Assembly: GCF_015207705.1 (NCBI RefSeq) | Contig: NZ_JADEWI010000017.1 | Span: 1-64,000 of the forward strand | Source: Nostoc sp. LEGE 06077 | Lineage (GTDB): Bacteria > Cyanobacteriota > Cyanobacteriia > Cyanobacteriales > Nostocaceae | Direction of reading: 5' to 3' | Length of the DNA stretch: 64,000 nt | Notes under the pieces: model-generated | Told to the model about the DNA's origin: nothing | Seen by the model: only the letters and a program-made list of their open reading frames with translations | The model's database searches: none | Translations under genes and position numbers: made by a program | Shown: piece by piece, positions 61,451 through 64,000 of the stretch | How the letters are laid out: each line of letters begins with the position of its first letter | Position numbering within the stretch: position 1 is the stretch's first letter

Positions 61451-64000
61451 GTGGCTGTTGCAGTTGAAAAATTAATTACATCGGATATTTTAAAACCCGC
61501 GCGTTACCTCGGTAACGAACGCCTAGCAGTACATAAGCCTTGGAATAGGGCAGTTATCAGATGGGTGTTGACCTACCCAGAAGTATATGAAGTTGGCTCG
61601 TCTAACTTAGGGCATATCATTCTCTATAACATTTTGAATGCCCAACCGCGCCAATTGTGTGATCGCGCTTACCTCCCAGGTACAGACTTGGCAGCCAAAC
61701 TCCGGGAAACAAACACGCCCTTATTTGCTGTAGAGTCAAAGCGATCGCTCACAGAATTTGACATTTTAGGTTTTAGTCTTAGTTACGAATTAGGTGCAAC
61801 CAACATCTTAGAAATGTTGGATTTAGCGGCAATTCCCTTGACATGGCAAGAAAGAGCAACAGGGAATTATCCGTTAATTTTCGCCGGCGGACAAACAGCA
61901 ACCTCAAACCCTGAACCCTACGCCGACTTTTTTGACTTCTTCGCTTTAGGTGATGGTGAAGAACTCTTACCGGAAATTGGATTGGTGTTAGAGGAAGGAA
62001 AAAACGCTGAATTAAGTCGCCAAGATTTGCTTCTCGACTTGGCACAAGTACCAGGGGTATACGTCCCGCAGTTTTATGACATGGCTGCTGATGGTTCCGT
62101 CCATCTCAACCATCCAGATGTACCAAAACGCATTCTCCGAAGAGTCGCTACCCCCATACCCGCCTATTCCATTGGGCTAGTTCCCTACGTAGAAACAGTA
62201 CACGATCGCCTGACGATTGAAATTCGGCGTGGCTGTACTCGTGGGTGTCGCTTTTGTCAACCAGGAATGTTGACCCGTCCCGCGCGAGATGTGGAACCGG
62301 AGAAAGTTGTCGAAGCCATCGAACAGGGAATGCGGGCAACTGGTTACAATGAATTTTCCTTACTATCCCTGAGTTGTTCTGATTATTTAGCCCTACCAGC
62401 GGTAGGGATGGAAATCAAAAATCGGTTAAAAAATGAAAACATTTCCCTGACTTTACCCAGTCAGCGCGTAGATAGGTTTGATGAGAACATTGCCAACATC
62501 CTTGGTGGTACACGGCAAGGTGGATTAACCTTTGCACCAGAAGCCGGCACCCAAAGGATGCGGGACATTGTTAACAAAGGTTTGACCAATGAAGAATTGC
62601 TCAGAGGTGTCAAAACAGCTTGGGAACAAGGCTGGGATAAAATCAAACTCTATTTTATGATTGGCTTGCCGGGTGAGACAGATGCAGATGTTGTCGGCAT
62701 CGCCGAAACGGTACGTTGGTTACAGAGTGAATGTCGGGGTCAGGGCAGAAGACCACTGAACTTTAACCTGACAATTTCTAACTTTACACCCAAACCGCAT
62801 ACACCATTTCAATGGCACTCAGTAGCGACTGCTGAATTTAAACGGAAGCAAAGCCTACTGCGGCGAGAATTCCGCCCGATTCGGGGAATAAAGGTGAATT
62901 TCACCGATGTCCGCATTTCGGCAATGGAAGACTTTGTGGGTAGAGGCGATCGCACTTTGGGTAAAGTTCTCCGTCGCGCCTGGGAACTAGGTGCAGGTAT
63001 GGATTCTTGGTATGACAATTTAGATCAAGCTTTTAGCGCTTGGAGTCAGGCGATCGCCGAAGCAGGTGTAGATTGGAAATACCGGCAAGTCGAAAGCGGC
63101 GAATGGAACTTGTTTCATTCAGAAGACGAAGATTCCTCTACCCCTCACTCCCTAGATCTACCCCTACCTTGGGATCATATTGATACCGGCATCGACAAAA
63201 AATGGTTAAAAGAAGACTTGCAACGTGCCTTAGCAGCAGCAATTGTTCCCGATTGCTCCTTTGAAGGTTGTTCGCACTGCGGTGTCTGCGGCACAGACTT
63301 CGGTCATAATATTGTGATTGAGCCACCGACTATCCCGGAATTTGCGGGTGAGTTTGTGCCGAACACAACCAAAGCTCAAAGATTGCGTGTCTGGTTTGGG
63401 AAACAAGGTGATATGGCTTTGTTAGGCAATCTCGATTTATTGCGCTTGTTTGACAGAGTTATCCGCCGCGCCAGTTTACCAATTACTTTCACAGGTGGAT
63501 TTCACCCGAACCCACGAATTATGATTGCTAGTGCTTTACCTTTAGGCGCTACTAGCAATGGCGAAATCGTCGATTTTGAGTTAACGACACCTGTAGATAT
63601 TCAGACTTTCCAAGCCAAACTAGCCCAGGAACTGCCAAAAGATATACCTATATATGGTGTAGCAGAGATAGATTTAAAATCTCCAGCAGCTAATCAAGTC
63701 TTAGCCGCAGCAGAATACCAGGTTACAGTAGCAGTGCTGAGTGCAGCTACACCTGCACAATGGCAAGATTGGATTGATGCTATCTTAGCTAAGGACGAAA
63801 TTATCGTAGAGCAAACCACCAAATCAGGCAAAACTCAAATAGTAAATCTGCGCGATCGCCTGTTTGAATTAGCATTAGTAAAAATTAACAACAGTGCCAC
63901 CGAATCTACCGCTATTCTGCGTTACCTAGGTAGTTGCCGCAATGACGGAGTTTCCTTACGTCCTGAGCAAATTCTATCTCTGCTGCAAGTAGTTGCAAAC
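61451..64000 (+). CDS. B12-binding/radical SAM protein (TIGR03960-like) fused to DUF2344 domain, partial
   Basis: The frame starts with GTG at 61451 and runs off the window after 850 codons. Residues about 20-200 resemble a B12-binding-like Rossmann region (YPEVYEVGSSNLGHIILYNI, DILGFSLSYELGATNILEML, FAGGQTATSNPEPYADFFD). The radical SAM cluster motif CTRGCRFC (Cys262, Cys266, Cys269) follows, then GGLTFAPEAGTQRMRDIVNK and YFMIGLPGETDAD. From about residue 640 a DUF2344-type domain begins (LRVWFGKQGDMALLGNLDLL, FTGGFHPNPRIMIASALPLG). Members are widespread in cyanobacteria. A DUF2344-containing fusion of this kind suggests RNA or protein modification, but the reaction is unknown. Confidence 0.88.
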   Translation, partial: MAVAVEKLITSDILKPARYLGNERLAVHKPWNRAVIRWVLTYPEVYEVGSSNLGHIILYNILNAQPRQLCDRAYLPGTDLAAKLRETNTPLFAVESKRSLTEFDILGFSLSYELGATNILEMLDLAAIPLTWQERATGNYPLIFAGGQTATSNPEPYADFFDFFALGDGEELLPEIGLVLEEGKNAELSRQDLLLDLAQVPGVYVPQFYDMAADGSVHLNHPDVPKRILRRVATPIPAYSIGLVPYVETVHDRLTIEIRRGCTRGCRFCQPGMLTRPARDVEPEKVVEAIEQGMRATGYNEFSLLSLSCSDYLALPAVGMEIKNRLKNENISLTLPSQRVDRFDENIANILGGTRQGGLTFAPEAGTQRMRDIVNKGLTNEELLRGVKTAWEQGWDKIKLYFMIGLPGETDADVVGIAETVRWLQSECRGQGRRPLNFNLTISNFTPKPHTPFQWHSVATAEFKRKQSLLRREFRPIRGIKVNFTDVRISAMEDFVGRGDRTLGKVLRRAWELGAGMDSWYDNLDQAFSAWSQAIAEAGVDWKYRQVESGEWNLFHSEDEDSSTPHSLDLPLPWDHIDTGIDKKWLKEDLQRALAAAIVPDCSFEGCSHCGVCGTDFGHNIVIEPPTIPEFAGEFVPNTTKAQRLRVWFGKQGDMALLGNLDLLRLFDRVIRRASLPITFTGGFHPNPRIMIASALPLGATSNGEIVDFELTTPVDIQTFQAKLAQELPKDIPIYGVAEIDLKSPAANQVLAAAEYQVTVAVLSAATPAQWQDWIDAILAKDEIIVEQTTKSGKTQIVNLRDRLFELALVKINNSATESTAILRYLGSCRNDGVSLRPEQILSLLQVVAN

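Overview
The window is chromosomal DNA of a filamentous, Nostoc/Anabaena-type (Nostocales) cyanobacterium. The palindrome GCGATCGC (HIP1) recurs throughout, and heptanucleotide tandem repeats sit between genes. The gene set is cyanobacterial: two plant-type [2Fe-2S] ferredoxins, an NdhS-type NDH-1 subunit, Thf1/Psb29, a CpcT/CpeT-type bilin lyase, BvdR-type biliverdin reductase, PSRP-3/Ycf65 and aerobic HemF. No coordinate matches a genome I can name with certainty.

Layout. 1-4.3 kb: the 5' end of a 16S rRNA gene on the minus strand with its promoter, then nadC, a peroxiredoxin-glutathione reductase pair and a GNAT acetyltransferase. 4.3-11.2 kb: an ABC exporter, a sucrase/ferredoxin-like protein, a DedA protein, an ABC-2 permease and a small coiled-coil protein, separated by long spacers with remnants and repeats. 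11.3-16.5 kb: an accessory island with a 63-bp tandem repeat, an orphan DUF433 protein, and a two-gene minus-strand operon. That operon encodes a small helical protein and a 1188-residue NB-ARC (STAND/NLR) ATPase, and the two share a 31-residue motif, at the C-terminus of the first and near the N-terminus of the second. 16.5-24.4 kb: bifunctional PutA, a lipoprotein overlapping a membrane adenylate cyclase, a dead DUF433 gene, and map overlapping bvdR. 24.4-29.2 kb: tandem ferredoxin genes with duplicated leaders, a SpoIID protein, sulfiredoxin, Dps and an HTH-GrpE fusion. 29.7-36.2 kb: a STAS protein facing a receiver-PP2C phosphatase, a DUF1350 hydrolase, an MlaE-type permease and an SLH-fasciclin envelope protein. 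36.5-55.9 kb: mostly housekeeping genes (ugd, UDP-glucuronate decarboxylase, Kef-type antiporter, ndhS, rodA, mrp, hemF, cpcT-like, thf1, PSRP-3, ruvB, hisF). 56-58.9 kb: tRNA-Ala(GGC) followed three bases later by what looks like a Tn7-like transposon end, a frameshifted tniQ and a truncated IS5-type transposase. 59-64 kb: an aminotransferase, a third STAS protein and the start of a large radical-SAM protein that runs off the window.

The most noteworthy system is the 12.1-16.2 kb pair. Its architecture matches NLR/effector pairs that signal through a shared amyloid-type motif, with the small protein as candidate membrane-active effector. Second is the degraded Tn7-like element at tRNA-Ala. 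Its tniQ is split by a 2-nt insertion that completes a perfect inverted repeat, a pattern expected of templated (quasipalindrome) mutation.

Functional themes are peroxide defence (type II peroxiredoxin, glutathione reductase, sulfiredoxin, Dps), partner-switching signalling (three STAS proteins and one PP2C phosphatase), UDP-sugar and envelope biogenesis, and photosynthetic electron transfer and assembly.
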